45,243 nucleotides of DNA from Burkholderia territorii (lineage in GTDB: Bacteria; Pseudomonadota; Gammaproteobacteria; Burkholderiales; Burkholderiaceae): NCBI RefSeq assembly GCF_902833055.1, contig NZ_CADFEJ010000032.1, forward strand, positions 1-45,243, read 5' to 3'. Made by a program: the position numbers and the translations under genes. The notes under the pieces were generated by a model. That model was not told the origin of the DNA. It saw only the letters and a program-made list of their open reading frames with translations, and did not search any database. Below, piece by piece: positions 36,833 through 44,841 of the stretch (position 1 is the first letter of the stretch; each line of letters starts with the position of its first letter).

Positions 36833-37228
36833 ATGCGCCATCGTCATGGTCTGCGGAAACTGAACCGCACGAGCAGCCACCGTCTGGCTATGCTCCGTAA
36901 CATGTCCAACTCGCTGATCGAGCACGAAGTCATCAAGACGACGCTGCCGAAGGCGAAGGAACTCCGTAAAGTCGTCGAGCCGCTGATCACGCTCGGCAAG
37001 AAGCCGTCGCTGGCAAACCGTCGCTTGGCGTTCAACCGCCTGCGCGATCGTGACTCGGTGGCGAAGCTGTTCGACGTGCTCGGTCCGCGTTTCGCGAACC
37101 GTCCGGGCGGCTACCTGCGCGTGCTGAAGTTCGGCTTCCGCGTGGGCGACAACGCACCGATGGCACTGGTCGAACTGCTCGATCGTCCGGAAGTCGACGA
37201 AACGGAAAACGTGCAAGAAGCCGAGTAA
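36833..37228 (+). CDS. rplQ: 50S ribosomal protein L17
   Basis: L17 lies near the tunnel exit and is the last ribosomal gene of the locus. It has 131 residues with the start MRHRHGLRKLNRTSSHRLAM, the family signature, and LRNMSNSLIEHEVIKTTLPKAKELRK. AAGGAA precedes ATG 36833. The terminator-like repeat and candidate promoter between rpoA and rplQ suggest that it is transcribed partly on its own. Confidence 0.98.
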   Translation: MRHRHGLRKLNRTSSHRLAMLRNMSNSLIEHEVIKTTLPKAKELRKVVEPLITLGKKPSLANRRLAFNRLRDRDSVAKLFDVLGPRFANRPGGYLRVLKFGFRVGDNAPMALVELLDRPEVDETENVQEAE

Positions 37229-37256
37229 GCTTCTGGTACGCAGCAGCATCTGAAGA

Positions 37257-37290
37257 GGGCCGAGCAATAGCTTGGCCCTTTTTGTTTTTG
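37257..37290 (+). terminator. Terminator after rplQ
   Basis: GGGCC and AGC pair with GCT and GGCCC (37257-37278) across an AATA loop with one internal mismatch. A run of Ts interrupted by a G follows. It ends the whole ribosomal-protein supercluster. Confidence 0.88.
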
Positions 37291-37435
37291 TCGCGCTTCG
37301 GGCTGCGATCGATTGTCGCAGCCGGGCGCCGGCAGTGTCGCGCGGGCTGCGCTACGATACGGAACTGTCGGCGGGGGCCTTGGATGGGCGATTCGTGGCG
37401 CCGCAAGCCGATAAAAACCAGCCAGGAGGGCACGT

Positions 37436-37762
37436 ATGGTGGTGGTATTGATGCTCACGACGGTGCCGGACGCGGCGACGGCCGCGGCGCTCGCCGACGG
37501 CGCGCTCGATGCGCGGCTTGCCGCGTGCGTGTCCGAACTCGGTGCGATCAAGTCGCGCTACCACTGGCAGGGCAAGGTCGAAACGACCGACGAGATCCAG
37601 TTGCTGTTCAAGACGAGCCCCGTGCGCTCGCTCGAACTGGAGCGATTTATTCTCGCGCATCATCCGTACGAGACGCCGGAAGTCGTCTCGTGGCAGGCGA
37701 CGGCTTCGGCCGCGTACGGCCAGTGGGTGACGAACGAAACTCAACGTCTATTTCATGTTTAA
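37436..37762 (+). CDS. cutA: CutA1-family divalent-ion tolerance protein
   Basis: CutA1 is a small, very stable trimeric protein linked to copper and divalent-cation tolerance. Its exact molecular role is not settled in any organism. The 108-residue product matches the family in length and shows LAACVSELGAIKSRYHWQGKVE and the later FILAHHPYETPEVVSW motif. AGGAGG precedes ATG 37436. Its last 8 bases overlap the dsbD start, and the cutA-dsbD pair is also found in E. coli, which supports the call. Confidence 0.93.
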   Translation: MVVVLMLTTVPDAATAAALADGALDARLAACVSELGAIKSRYHWQGKVETTDEIQLLFKTSPVRSLELERFILAHHPYETPEVVSWQATASAAYGQWVTNETQRLFHV

Positions 37763-39602
37763 CGGTATGGCGCTTTCCGTACGCGTGCGCACGCTGCGGG
37801 TCCTCGCAGTCCTGTTGTCGTTCATGTTGGTGCTGGGCGGCCTGTCGGCCGCGCGCGCGGCGGACGATTTTCTCGATCCGTCGGTCGCATTCAAGTTCAG
37901 CGCGAGCGAAGCGCCGGGGCAGGTCGACGTCCGCTTCAAGGTCGCCAATGGCTATTACCTGTACCGAGAGCGGTTCGCGTTCGCGGTGAAGGGCGGGCAG
38001 GCGACGCTCGGCGATCCCCAGTTTCCGGCCGGTCATGTCAAGTTCGACCAGACGTTCCAGAAGGAAGTCGAGACCTATCGCGACGAGGTTGTGATTCATG
38101 TGCCGGTCAAGCAGGCCGCGGGGCCGTTCGAGCTTGCCGTAACGTCGCAGGGATGCGCCGACGAAGGGATCTGCTATCCGCCCGCGGAGCATGTCGTGAA
38201 GGTCGACGGCGCGGCGCTGGGCGCGGCTGCGCCGGCCGGCGGCGCACCGGCCGCGGATACCTGGTTCGACAGGGTCACGAGCGCGGATTTCGCGCAGTCG
38301 CTGCTCGAGGGGCACGGCTTCTTCACGATCGTCGCGCTGTATTTCGTCGCGGGCGTCGTGCTGAGTCTGCTGCCCTGTTCGTATCCGATGATTCCGATCG
38401 TGTCAGCGATCATCATCGGGCAGGGTACGCGGGCGACGCATGCGCGCGGCTTTGCGCTGTCGCTGACGTACGTGGTCGGCATGGCGCTCGTCTATACGGT
38501 GCTGGGCATCGCGGCGGCGCTGGTCGGCCAGAGCCTCGGCGCGTGGCTGCAGAATCCGTGGGTGCTCGGCGCGTTCGGCGTGTTGCTCACGGCATTCGCG
38601 GTGTCGCTGATTTCCGGCAAGGACATCGCATTGCCCGAGCGCTGGCAGAACGGTGCGGCCGAAGCGTCGCGCGCGCGGCAGGGCGGTCACTTCGTCGCGG
38701 TCGCCGCGATGGGCGCGTTGTCGGCGCTGGTCGTCGGTGCATGCATGACGGCACCGTTGTTCGCGGTGCTCGCGTTCATCGCGCACACCGGCAATGCGTG
38801 GCTCGGCGGCGCCGCGCTGTTCGCGATGGGGCTCGGGCTCGGCGTGCCGCTGCTCGTCGTCGGCATCGGTGCCGGCACGGTGCTGCCGCGCGCGGGCGCA
38901 TGGATGGATGGCGTGAAGGTGTTCTTCGGCATCGTGCTGCTCGCCGCCGCGCTGTGGATCGTGTGGCCGGTACTCGCGGGCGGGCTCAAGATGGTGCTCG
39001 CCGCGTTGTGGCTGCTCGTCGCGGCTGCGGCGCTCGGCCTGTTCACGCCGCATGCAGGCGCCGCGTCGATCTGGCGCCGTCTCGGTCGCGGCCTCGGAGC
39101 GGCGCTCGCGATCTGGGCAGCCACGCTGCTCGTCGGGCTCGCGGCGGGCTCCAACGACCCCGTGAAGCCGCTCGCCGTACTCGCGGCGCGCACGGTTGCG
39201 TCGGGCGATGCATCGGCAGCGAGCGCGGCTTCGACACAGGCGGGCCCCGCTTTCGCGTCGGTGCGTTCCAGTGGTGAACTCGATGCGCTGCTGAAGACAT
39301 CGAGCCGGCCGGTGATGCTCGACTTCTACGCGGACTGGTGCGTGAGCTGCAAGGAAATGGAGCATCTGACGTTCACCGATTCGCGCGTGCAGGCGCGGCT
39401 CGCGCAGCTTCACCTGGTGCGCGCGGATGTCACCGCGAACAATCCGGACGACCAGGCGCTGCTCAAGCGCTTCAACCTCTTCGGGCCGCCGGGCATCATC
39501 TTCTTCGATCGCAACGGCAACGAAATCGGCCGCGTGGTCGGCTATCAGGCGGCCGACACGTTCCTGCGCAGCCTCGATCGCGCGGCGGTGCCGACGGTGT
39601 AA
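37755..39602 (+). CDS. dsbD: Thiol:disulfide interchange protein DsbD
   Basis: DsbD moves electrons from cytoplasmic thioredoxin across the inner membrane to DsbC and to the cytochrome c thiol pathway. The 615-residue protein has a signal peptide (cleavage likely after ARA-35) and a periplasmic N-terminal domain with Cys134 and Cys140 (GCADEGICYPP). An eight-segment membrane domain follows with Cys208 (LLPCSYPMIP) and Cys330 (GACMTAP). The C-terminal thioredoxin-like domain has CVSC at 529-532. All six catalytic cysteines are present. ATG 37755 overlaps cutA; ATG 37767 is an alternative start. Confidence 0.97.
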   Translation: MFNGMALSVRVRTLRVLAVLLSFMLVLGGLSAARAADDFLDPSVAFKFSASEAPGQVDVRFKVANGYYLYRERFAFAVKGGQATLGDPQFPAGHVKFDQTFQKEVETYRDEVVIHVPVKQAAGPFELAVTSQGCADEGICYPPAEHVVKVDGAALGAAAPAGGAPAADTWFDRVTSADFAQSLLEGHGFFTIVALYFVAGVVLSLLPCSYPMIPIVSAIIIGQGTRATHARGFALSLTYVVGMALVYTVLGIAAALVGQSLGAWLQNPWVLGAFGVLLTAFAVSLISGKDIALPERWQNGAAEASRARQGGHFVAVAAMGALSALVVGACMTAPLFAVLAFIAHTGNAWLGGAALFAMGLGLGVPLLVVGIGAGTVLPRAGAWMDGVKVFFGIVLLAAALWIVWPVLAGGLKMVLAALWLLVAAAALGLFTPHAGAASIWRRLGRGLGAALAIWAATLLVGLAAGSNDPVKPLAVLAARTVASGDASAASAASTQAGPAFASVRSSGELDALLKTSSRPVMLDFYADWCVSCKEMEHLTFTDSRVQARLAQLHLVRADVTANNPDDQALLKRFNLFGPPGIIFFDRNGNEIGRVVGYQAADTFLRSLDRAAVPTV

Positions 39603-39653
39603 CGCGCGCCCGCGCAACTGCGCGCTCGCTGCACCTTGCGGACGAGCAAATGC

Positions 39654-39690
39654 AAAACGGCGGGACACCGATGAAGTGTCCCGCCGTTTT
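39654..39690. terminator. Bidirectional terminator between dsbD and hemB
   Basis: AAAACGGCGGGACAC (39654-39668) and GTGTCCCGCCGTTTT (39676-39690) are perfect 15-base arms with a 7-base loop. The A-tract on one side and T-tract on the other suit both the rightward dsbD and leftward hemB transcripts. Confidence 0.93.
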
Positions 39691-39714
39691 CGTTGACGCT
39701 CGCCGTCGTGCGGC

Positions 39715-40713
39715 TCAGCGCTGCGCTTTCAGCAGACGGGCAGCATCGAGCGCGAAGTAGGTGAGGACACCGTCGGCGCCTGCGCGCTTGAATGCGAGCA
39801 GCGATTCGAGCACGACCTTGTCGTGGTCGAGCCAGCCGTTCATCGCGGCGGCCTTAAGCATCGCGTATTCGCCGCTCACCTGGTACACGTAGGTCGGGAA
39901 CCGGAACTCGTCCTTCACGCGGCGCACGATGTCGAGATACGGCATGCCGGGTTTGACCATCACCATGTCGGCGCCTTCGTCGATATCGAGGCGCACTTCG
40001 CGCAACGCTTCGTCGCTGTTCGCCGGATCCATCTGGTAGGTCATCTTGTTGCCCTTGCCCAGATTGGATGCGGAGCCGACCGCATCGCGGAACGGACCGT
40101 AGAACGCCGACGCGAACTTGGCCGAGTACGCCATGATGCGCGTGTGGATATGGCCGTCGCTTTCCAGCATTTCGCGGACCGCGCCGATGCGGCCGTCCAT
40201 CATGTCCGACGGTGCGACGATGTCGACGCCGGCTTCCGCCTGCGCGCGCGCCTGGTCGACCAGGATCTCGATCGTCTCGTCGTTGATCACGTAGCCGTTT
40301 TCGTCGAGCACGCCATCCTGGCCGTGGCTCGTGTACGGATCGAGCGCCACGTCGGTCAGCACGCCGAGTTCGGGGAAGCGCTTCTTCAGTTCGCGCACGG
40401 CGCGCGGGATCACGCCTTCCGGATTGGCCGCTTCGCGACCGTCAGGCGTCTTAAGCGACGGCTCGATCGCCGGGAACAGCGACAGCACGGGCACGCCGAG
40501 TTCGACGCATTGCTCGGCGACGTGCATCAGCAGATCGACCGATACGCGCTCGACGCCGGGCATCGACGGGACGGCCTGGCGTTCGTTGGTGCCATCGACA
40601 ACGAACACCGGATAGATCAGGTCGTCGGTGGTCAGGCGGTTTTCGCGCATCAGGCGGCGGGAGAAGTCGTCGCGGCGCATCCGGCGCGGACGATGAAGCG
40701 GATGGAAGCTCAT
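39715..40713 (-). CDS. hemB: Delta-aminolevulinic acid dehydratase (porphobilinogen synthase)
   Basis: HemB condenses two 5-aminolevulinate molecules to porphobilinogen, an early step of haem synthesis. The 332-residue protein has the two active-site lysines, Lys199 (MAYSAKFASAFYGPFRDA) and Lys254 (MVMVKPGMPY). The metal-site segment reads DVALDPYTSHGQDG, with Asp121, Asp125 and Asp133 where zinc enzymes such as E. coli's have Cys. It therefore belongs to the magnesium-type enzymes without catalytic zinc, as in Pseudomonas aeruginosa. It is convergent with dsbD and shares its terminator. Confidence 0.98.
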   Translation of the reverse strand: MSFHPLHRPRRMRRDDFSRRLMRENRLTTDDLIYPVFVVDGTNERQAVPSMPGVERVSVDLLMHVAEQCVELGVPVLSLFPAIEPSLKTPDGREAANPEGVIPRAVRELKKRFPELGVLTDVALDPYTSHGQDGVLDENGYVINDETIEILVDQARAQAEAGVDIVAPSDMMDGRIGAVREMLESDGHIHTRIMAYSAKFASAFYGPFRDAVGSASNLGKGNKMTYQMDPANSDEALREVRLDIDEGADMVMVKPGMPYLDIVRRVKDEFRFPTYVYQVSGEYAMLKAAAMNGWLDHDKVVLESLLAFKRAGADGVLTYFALDAARLLKAQR

Positions 40714-40783
40714 GGCGATTTGGCAGAAATCAGGGCAAGAAGAACCTTACGGAACCCTTAGGTCATTTTCGAGATCGTTGGTA

Positions 40784-40789
40784 TATGAT
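40784..40789 (+). promoter_or_regulatory. -10 element of a candidate small-RNA promoter
   Basis: TATGAT (40784-40789) lies about 7 bases before the proposed RNA start. The -35 region is weak (TTAGGT at 40758-40763 is 20 bp away). On the minus strand TATCAT (40785-40790) could serve hemB, so divergent promoters may overlap here. Confidence 0.4.
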
Positions 40790-40796
40790 AGCGATC

Positions 40797-40900
40797 GAGC
40801 GGCACGCGTCGCGTGCAACTCCCCGCTTCTCCTCCCTGAGCGGGTGCCTGTCGTTATTCGATTAGGCTGTTTGACCCGCCGTTCGACGGCGGGTTTTTTT
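40797..40900 (+). ncRNA. Candidate small regulatory RNA with anti-Shine-Dalgarno loop
   Basis: There is no gene on the plus strand here, yet a clean rho-independent terminator ends a transcript that nothing else explains. Three structures occur in about 104 nt. The first is a 5' hairpin (GCACGCG 40802-40808, CGCGTGC 40810-40816). The second is a stem CCCGCT (40822-40827) with AGCGGG (40839-40844) that exposes the loop TCTCCTCCCTG. The third is the terminator. The loop contains CCTCC, the complement of a Shine-Dalgarno GGAGG, a design known from C-rich-loop riboregulators in other proteobacteria. The 5' end is inferred from the TATGAT element. Expression is not shown by sequence alone. Confidence 0.6.
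40875..40900 (+). terminator. Orphan plus-strand terminator between hemB and ysxC
   Basis: CCCGCCGT (40875-40882) and ACGGCGGG (40886-40893) form a perfect 8-bp stem with seven Ts at 40894-40900. Both flanking genes read leftward and the T-run is only on the plus strand. It must therefore end a separate rightward RNA. Confidence 0.88.
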
Positions 40901-40966
40901 ATGAGCCGGCCGAATCGACAGATACCGCCAGGTGCGCACGGCCGATCCGGGCCGCGCGTTGCCCGC

Positions 40967-41626
40967 TCATTGTGCTACAGGCTCGCCATTTTCGTCGGCG
41001 GCGGACGGCCGCACCCAGCTCTCGATCAGTTCATGAGCCTCGTCGAGCCCCGTGCGCTTCAGCGCCGAGAACAGCTGGACCGTCAGCTTGCCCTTCACGC
41101 CCTGGTCGCGATACGCGTCGAGGCCTTTCTGCGTGTTGCGCAGCGCGTTGATGCTTTCCTGGCGCGTCAATTTGTCGCACTTCGTCAGCAGCGTATGGAT
41201 CGGCTTGCCGGTCGGCGCGAACCACTCGATCATCCGGCGATCGAGGTCGGTCAGCGGGCGGCGCGAATCCATCATCAGGATCAGCCCGCACAGCTGCGAA
41301 CGCGTCGCGAGATAGGACGACAGCAGCATTTCCCAGTGGGCCTTCGCGGCCCCCGGCACTTCCGCGTAGCCGTAGCCGGGCAGATCGACGAGGTTCGCGA
41401 CGGGCTCGGCGGCCGGGCCGACGGAGAAGTAGTTGATGTGCTGGGTGCGGCCGGGCGTCTTCGACGCGAAGGCGAGCCGTTTCTGATTGCACAGCACGTT
41501 GATCGCCGTCGATTTGCCGGCATTCGAGCGGCCCGCGAACGCGATTTCCGGCTGAACCGTCGGCGGCAGGTCGCGCAGATGGTTGACGGTCGTGTAGAAG
41601 CGGGCTTGATGGAGCAAAAAGGCCAT
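40967..41626 (-). CDS. ysxC: Ribosome-biogenesis GTPase YsxC/EngB
   Basis: EngB (YsxC/YihA) is an essential GTPase needed for late 50S assembly. From the minus-strand start at 41626 (MAFLLHQARFYTTVNHLRDL) it has 219 residues. The frame stays open further upstream, but that part is not EngB-like. G1 GRSNAGKS (32-39), SKTPGRTQHINYF, G3 DLPGYGYA and G4 TKCD are all present. There is no clear Shine-Dalgarno. It diverges from the cytochrome gene. The 253-nt gap to hemB holds the candidate small RNA. Confidence 0.96.
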   Translation of the reverse strand: MAFLLHQARFYTTVNHLRDLPPTVQPEIAFAGRSNAGKSTAINVLCNQKRLAFASKTPGRTQHINYFSVGPAAEPVANLVDLPGYGYAEVPGAAKAHWEMLLSSYLATRSQLCGLILMMDSRRPLTDLDRRMIEWFAPTGKPIHTLLTKCDKLTRQESINALRNTQKGLDAYRDQGVKGKLTVQLFSALKRTGLDEAHELIESWVRPSAADENGEPVAQ

Positions 41627-41708
41627 GGGGAAAACCGGAGGGACGGGGCGGCGTGAGCCGCTTGGTGGAGGCGGGGTAGCCCCGATAGGCGCGGGAGCTT
41701 TCAGCGCG

Positions 41709-41722
41709 ATATTGTACAATAC
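41709..41722. promoter_or_regulatory. Palindrome in the ysxC/cytochrome divergent region
   Basis: The 12-base perfect palindrome TATTGTACAATA lies in the 218-nt gap between the divergent genes. It offers TACAAT -10 boxes on both strands, but neither has a good -35. It could be overlapping -10s or a small dimeric operator. A second candidate -10 for the cytochrome, TAGACT, lies at 41781-41786. Confidence 0.35.
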
Positions 41723-41844
41723 GCCGGTTTTGCCGACGGGCTGCAGGCGCCTGCCTCGCGCTTTTATGCAGCTTCTGCGGTAGACTGGTCGACGTCGTTT
41801 TTTGCAGAACCTCAAATTCCCACAAGACGAAACAGGGTGTGCGA

Positions 41845-42498
41845 ATGAATCGACTGTGCAAGTCTCTGATGGTGCTTCAGGTTGCAGCAGGGTTCGTAGG
41901 TTTCGTAGCGGAGGCAAACGCGGCAGATGCGGCAAAGCCGGATCTCGATCGCGGCAAGGCGATTGCCGGGCAAGTTTGCGCGTCGTGCCACGGTGCCGAC
42001 GGCAACAGTGCATCGGGCAGTTTCCCGAAGCTCGCCGGCCAGCATCCCGAATATCTGGTCAAGCAGTTGAACGACTTCAAGACCCAGCCGGGCGCGAAGG
42101 GGCCGGCGCGGACCAATCCGGTGATGGTCGGGTTCGCGAGCGCGTTGAGCGCGGACGACATGCGCAACGTCGCCGCGTATTACGGGTCGCAGACGACCAA
42201 GCTCGGCACCGCGCGCGATGCGGCGACCGTGCCGATCGGCCAGAAGATCTATCGCGGCGGCATCGCGGAAAAGGGAGTGCCCGCCTGCGCGAGCTGCCAC
42301 GGGCCGACGGGACAGGGAATTCCGGTCCAGTACCCGCGTCTGTCGGGGCAGTGGGCCGATTACACGGTTGCCCAGTTGACCGCGTTCCAGCAAGGTGCCG
42401 GCGCGCGCAACAACAACGAGGCGATGCATCAGATCGCATCGCGTCTGTCGGACAACGAGATCAAGGCCGTCGCGGATTACATCGCGGGCCTGCGTTGA
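41845..42498 (+). CDS. Diheme cytochrome c4-type protein
   Basis: A periplasmic electron carrier with two c-type haems. From ATG 41845 the product has 217 residues with a signal peptide (cleavage likely after ANA-26). It is a tandem of two class I cytochrome domains, each with one CXXCH: Cys45-Cys48-His49 and Cys148-Cys151-His152. Met94 and Met194 are good sixth ligands. This matches cytochrome c4, which usually feeds cbb3 or other terminal oxidases. The in-frame GTG 41839 is less likely as start. It is followed by resB and ccsB, which attach haem to such proteins. Confidence 0.92.
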   Translation: MNRLCKSLMVLQVAAGFVGFVAEANAADAAKPDLDRGKAIAGQVCASCHGADGNSASGSFPKLAGQHPEYLVKQLNDFKTQPGAKGPARTNPVMVGFASALSADDMRNVAAYYGSQTTKLGTARDAATVPIGQKIYRGGIAEKGVPACASCHGPTGQGIPVQYPRLSGQWADYTVAQLTAFQQGAGARNNNEAMHQIASRLSDNEIKAVADYIAGLR

Positions 42499-42556
42499 AC
42501 GGACGGTCGCGAATGGAATGACCGGGCGCCCGAAGGGCGGCCGGAGTCAGAACAAG

Positions 42557-42602
42557 AAAAGGGTGGGGCGCCGCGTGATTGCGGCCGCCTTGCCCTTTTT
42601 TG
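42557..42602 (+). terminator. Terminator between the cytochrome gene and resB
   Basis: AAAAGGG and the GC-rich arm after it (42557-42574) pair imperfectly with 42581-42602, ending in TTTTTT. The outer AAAAGGG/CCCTTTT and inner GGCG-CCGC/GCGG-CGCC parts pair well, with mismatches between them. It separates the cytochrome from resB, only about 20 nt before the resB start. Confidence 0.7.
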
Positions 42603-42620
42603 TTGTCAGTCGGAGTTTGA

Positions 42621-44837
42621 ATGAGCGTTACCACGTCGGGGTTGCAGTCGAAGTCGGGTCAAAGTGCGTCCAGGCGCGCGGTCGAGCTGCTGAGCTCGAT
42701 GCGCTTCGCGATCGCGCTGCTGGTGGTGTTGTCGATCGCGAGCATCGTCGGCACGGTTCTGACGCAAGACGACCCGTATCCGAACTACGTGAACCAGTTC
42801 GGGCCGTTCTGGGCCGACATCTTCCGGTCGCTCGGCCTGTACAACGTGTACAGCGCGTGGTGGTTCATGCTGATCCTGATCTTCCTCGTCGTGTCGATCT
42901 CGCTGTGCGTGATCCGCAACGCGCCGAAGATGCTTGCGGATGCGAAGAGCTGGAAGGACAAGGTCCGCGAAGGCAGCCTGCGCGCGTTCCACCACAAGGC
43001 CGAATACTCGGTGTCCGGCACGCGCGCGAGCGTTGCGGCCACGCTCGCCACGTTCGTCACCAAGGCAGGCTACAAGCACGTCGTGCGTGAATCCGAAGGT
43101 GCGACGCTGATCTCCGCGAAACGCGGCGCGCTGACGAAGTGGGGCTACATCTCCGCGCACCTTGCGATCGTCGTGATCTGCATCGGCGGCCTGCTGGACA
43201 GCAACCTGCCGATCAAATTCCAGATGTGGATGTTCGGCAAGAGCCCGGTCAACACCAGCGCGACGATCAGCGAGATCTCGCCCGACCATCGGTTGTCGGC
43301 GTCGAACCCCACGTTCCGCGGCTATGCGTGGGTGCCGGAAGGCCAGTTCGTGTCGACCGCGATCCTGAACCAGCCGAGCGGCTCGCTGATCCAGGACCTG
43401 CCGTTCTCGATCCAGCTCAACAAATTCATCGTCGACTACTACACGACCGGGATGCCGAAGCTGTTCGCGAGCGACATCGTCGTGATCGATCGCGAGACGG
43501 GCCAGAAGATTCCGGCGCGCGTCGAGGTCAACAAGCCGTTCACGTACAAGGGCGTGTCGATCTATCAGTCGAGCTTCCAGGACGGCGGCTCGCAGATGGA
43601 GATGACCGCCTACCCGATGACGGGCGGGAACGCGAAGACCTTCGCGGTGAAGGGCACGATCGGCAGCACGGCGCCGCTGCAGATGCCCGGCAGTGACGGC
43701 GACACGATCGAATTCTCCGACTTCCGCGCGATCAACGTGGAGAACATGGCGGACGCGAACGGCAAGCCGGACGTGCGCGGCGTCGCGAAGACGGAATCGC
43801 TCAAGGAAGCATTCGACGAGCGGCTCGGTTCGGGCGCGAAGACGTCGAAGCCGATGCAGCTCCACAACATCGGCCCGTCGGTGCAATACAAGATTCGCGG
43901 CAAGGACGGCCAGGCACGCGAATTTAACAACTACATGCTGCCCGTCGACATGGGCGGCACGCGCGTGTTCCTCGCCGGCGTGCGCGCGAGCCCGAACGAC
44001 CCGTTCCGCTACATGCGGATTCCGGCCGACAGCCAGGATTCGATCGGCGAATGGATGCGCCTGCGCGCCGCGCTCGAGGACCCGGCCGTGCGCGCCGACG
44101 CCGCCGCACGTTTCGCGCAGCGTTCGCTGCCGACGACCGAAGCGTCGCTGCGCGGCCGCCTGCAGGACAGCGCGTTCAAGGTGCTGACCCTCTTCGCGGC
44201 GAGCGACGACAGCATCGGCCGCGGCGCCGACGGCCAGCCGGTCGGCGGCTTCCAGGCAGTGGCGACGTTCATCGACCGCTCGGTGCCGAAGGCCGAGCAG
44301 GAAAAGGCGGCGAGCCTGCTGCTGCGCATGCTCGAAGGTTCGATGTGGGAGGTGTGGCAGATCGCGCGCGAGCGCGCCGGCGAGCCGGCCGCGCAGCAGG
44401 GCACCGACACGATCCGCTTCGTGCAGAACGCGATCAACGCGTTATCCGACAGCTTCTTGTACGGATCGCCGGTCTATTTGCAGCTCGACTCGTTCAAGCA
44501 GGTGCAAGCTTCGGTATTTCAGCTGACGCGCGCACCCGGCAAGAATCTGGTGTATCTTGGCAGCCTGCTGTTGGTCGCCGGCATCTTCTCGATGTTCTAC
44601 GTGCGCGAGCGGCGGCTCTGGTTCTGGCTCAAGGACGCCGGTTCGGGCGTCGATGTGGTGATGGCGATGTCCACGGCCCGCAAGACCTTCGATTTCGAGA
44701 AAGAATTCGTGCAGACGCGCGACGCGGCCGGCGCCGCCTTGCGCGCCACGCCGCGCGACGCCGCACCGGCCGGTGCGGCAGCGACTGTCCGTCCGCCAGC
44801 CGGCGACGGTTCCGATTCCGAGAATTCCACCCGGTAA
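42621..44837 (+). CDS. resB: Cytochrome c biogenesis protein ResB (System II)
   Basis: ResB (Ccs1) together with CcsB/CcsA transports haem and attaches it to apocytochromes c in System II. The 738-residue protein has an N-terminal segment (MRFAIALLVVLSIASIVGTVL), a second one near residues 85-100 (WWFMLILIFLVVSISLCVI), and a third near 175-193 (YISAHLAIVVICIGGLL). A large periplasmic domain follows, then a last segment close to the C-terminus (LVYLGSLLLVAGIFSMFYV). The tail after it is Ala/Pro-rich. CGGAG precedes ATG 42621. ccsB begins 4 nt after its stop. Confidence 0.96.
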   Translation: MSVTTSGLQSKSGQSASRRAVELLSSMRFAIALLVVLSIASIVGTVLTQDDPYPNYVNQFGPFWADIFRSLGLYNVYSAWWFMLILIFLVVSISLCVIRNAPKMLADAKSWKDKVREGSLRAFHHKAEYSVSGTRASVAATLATFVTKAGYKHVVRESEGATLISAKRGALTKWGYISAHLAIVVICIGGLLDSNLPIKFQMWMFGKSPVNTSATISEISPDHRLSASNPTFRGYAWVPEGQFVSTAILNQPSGSLIQDLPFSIQLNKFIVDYYTTGMPKLFASDIVVIDRETGQKIPARVEVNKPFTYKGVSIYQSSFQDGGSQMEMTAYPMTGGNAKTFAVKGTIGSTAPLQMPGSDGDTIEFSDFRAINVENMADANGKPDVRGVAKTESLKEAFDERLGSGAKTSKPMQLHNIGPSVQYKIRGKDGQAREFNNYMLPVDMGGTRVFLAGVRASPNDPFRYMRIPADSQDSIGEWMRLRAALEDPAVRADAAARFAQRSLPTTEASLRGRLQDSAFKVLTLFAASDDSIGRGADGQPVGGFQAVATFIDRSVPKAEQEKAASLLLRMLEGSMWEVWQIARERAGEPAAQQGTDTIRFVQNAINALSDSFLYGSPVYLQLDSFKQVQASVFQLTRAPGKNLVYLGSLLLVAGIFSMFYVRERRLWFWLKDAGSGVDVVMAMSTARKTFDFEKEFVQTRDAAGAALRATPRDAAPAGAAATVRPPAGDGSDSENSTR

Positions 44838-44841
44838 CATC

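Noticed and set aside
38153..39277. 374-residue alternative plus-strand frame inside dsbD
   Set aside because: It is an out-of-frame shadow made of Arg/Ala repeats. dsbD in the proper frame has all catalytic cysteines.
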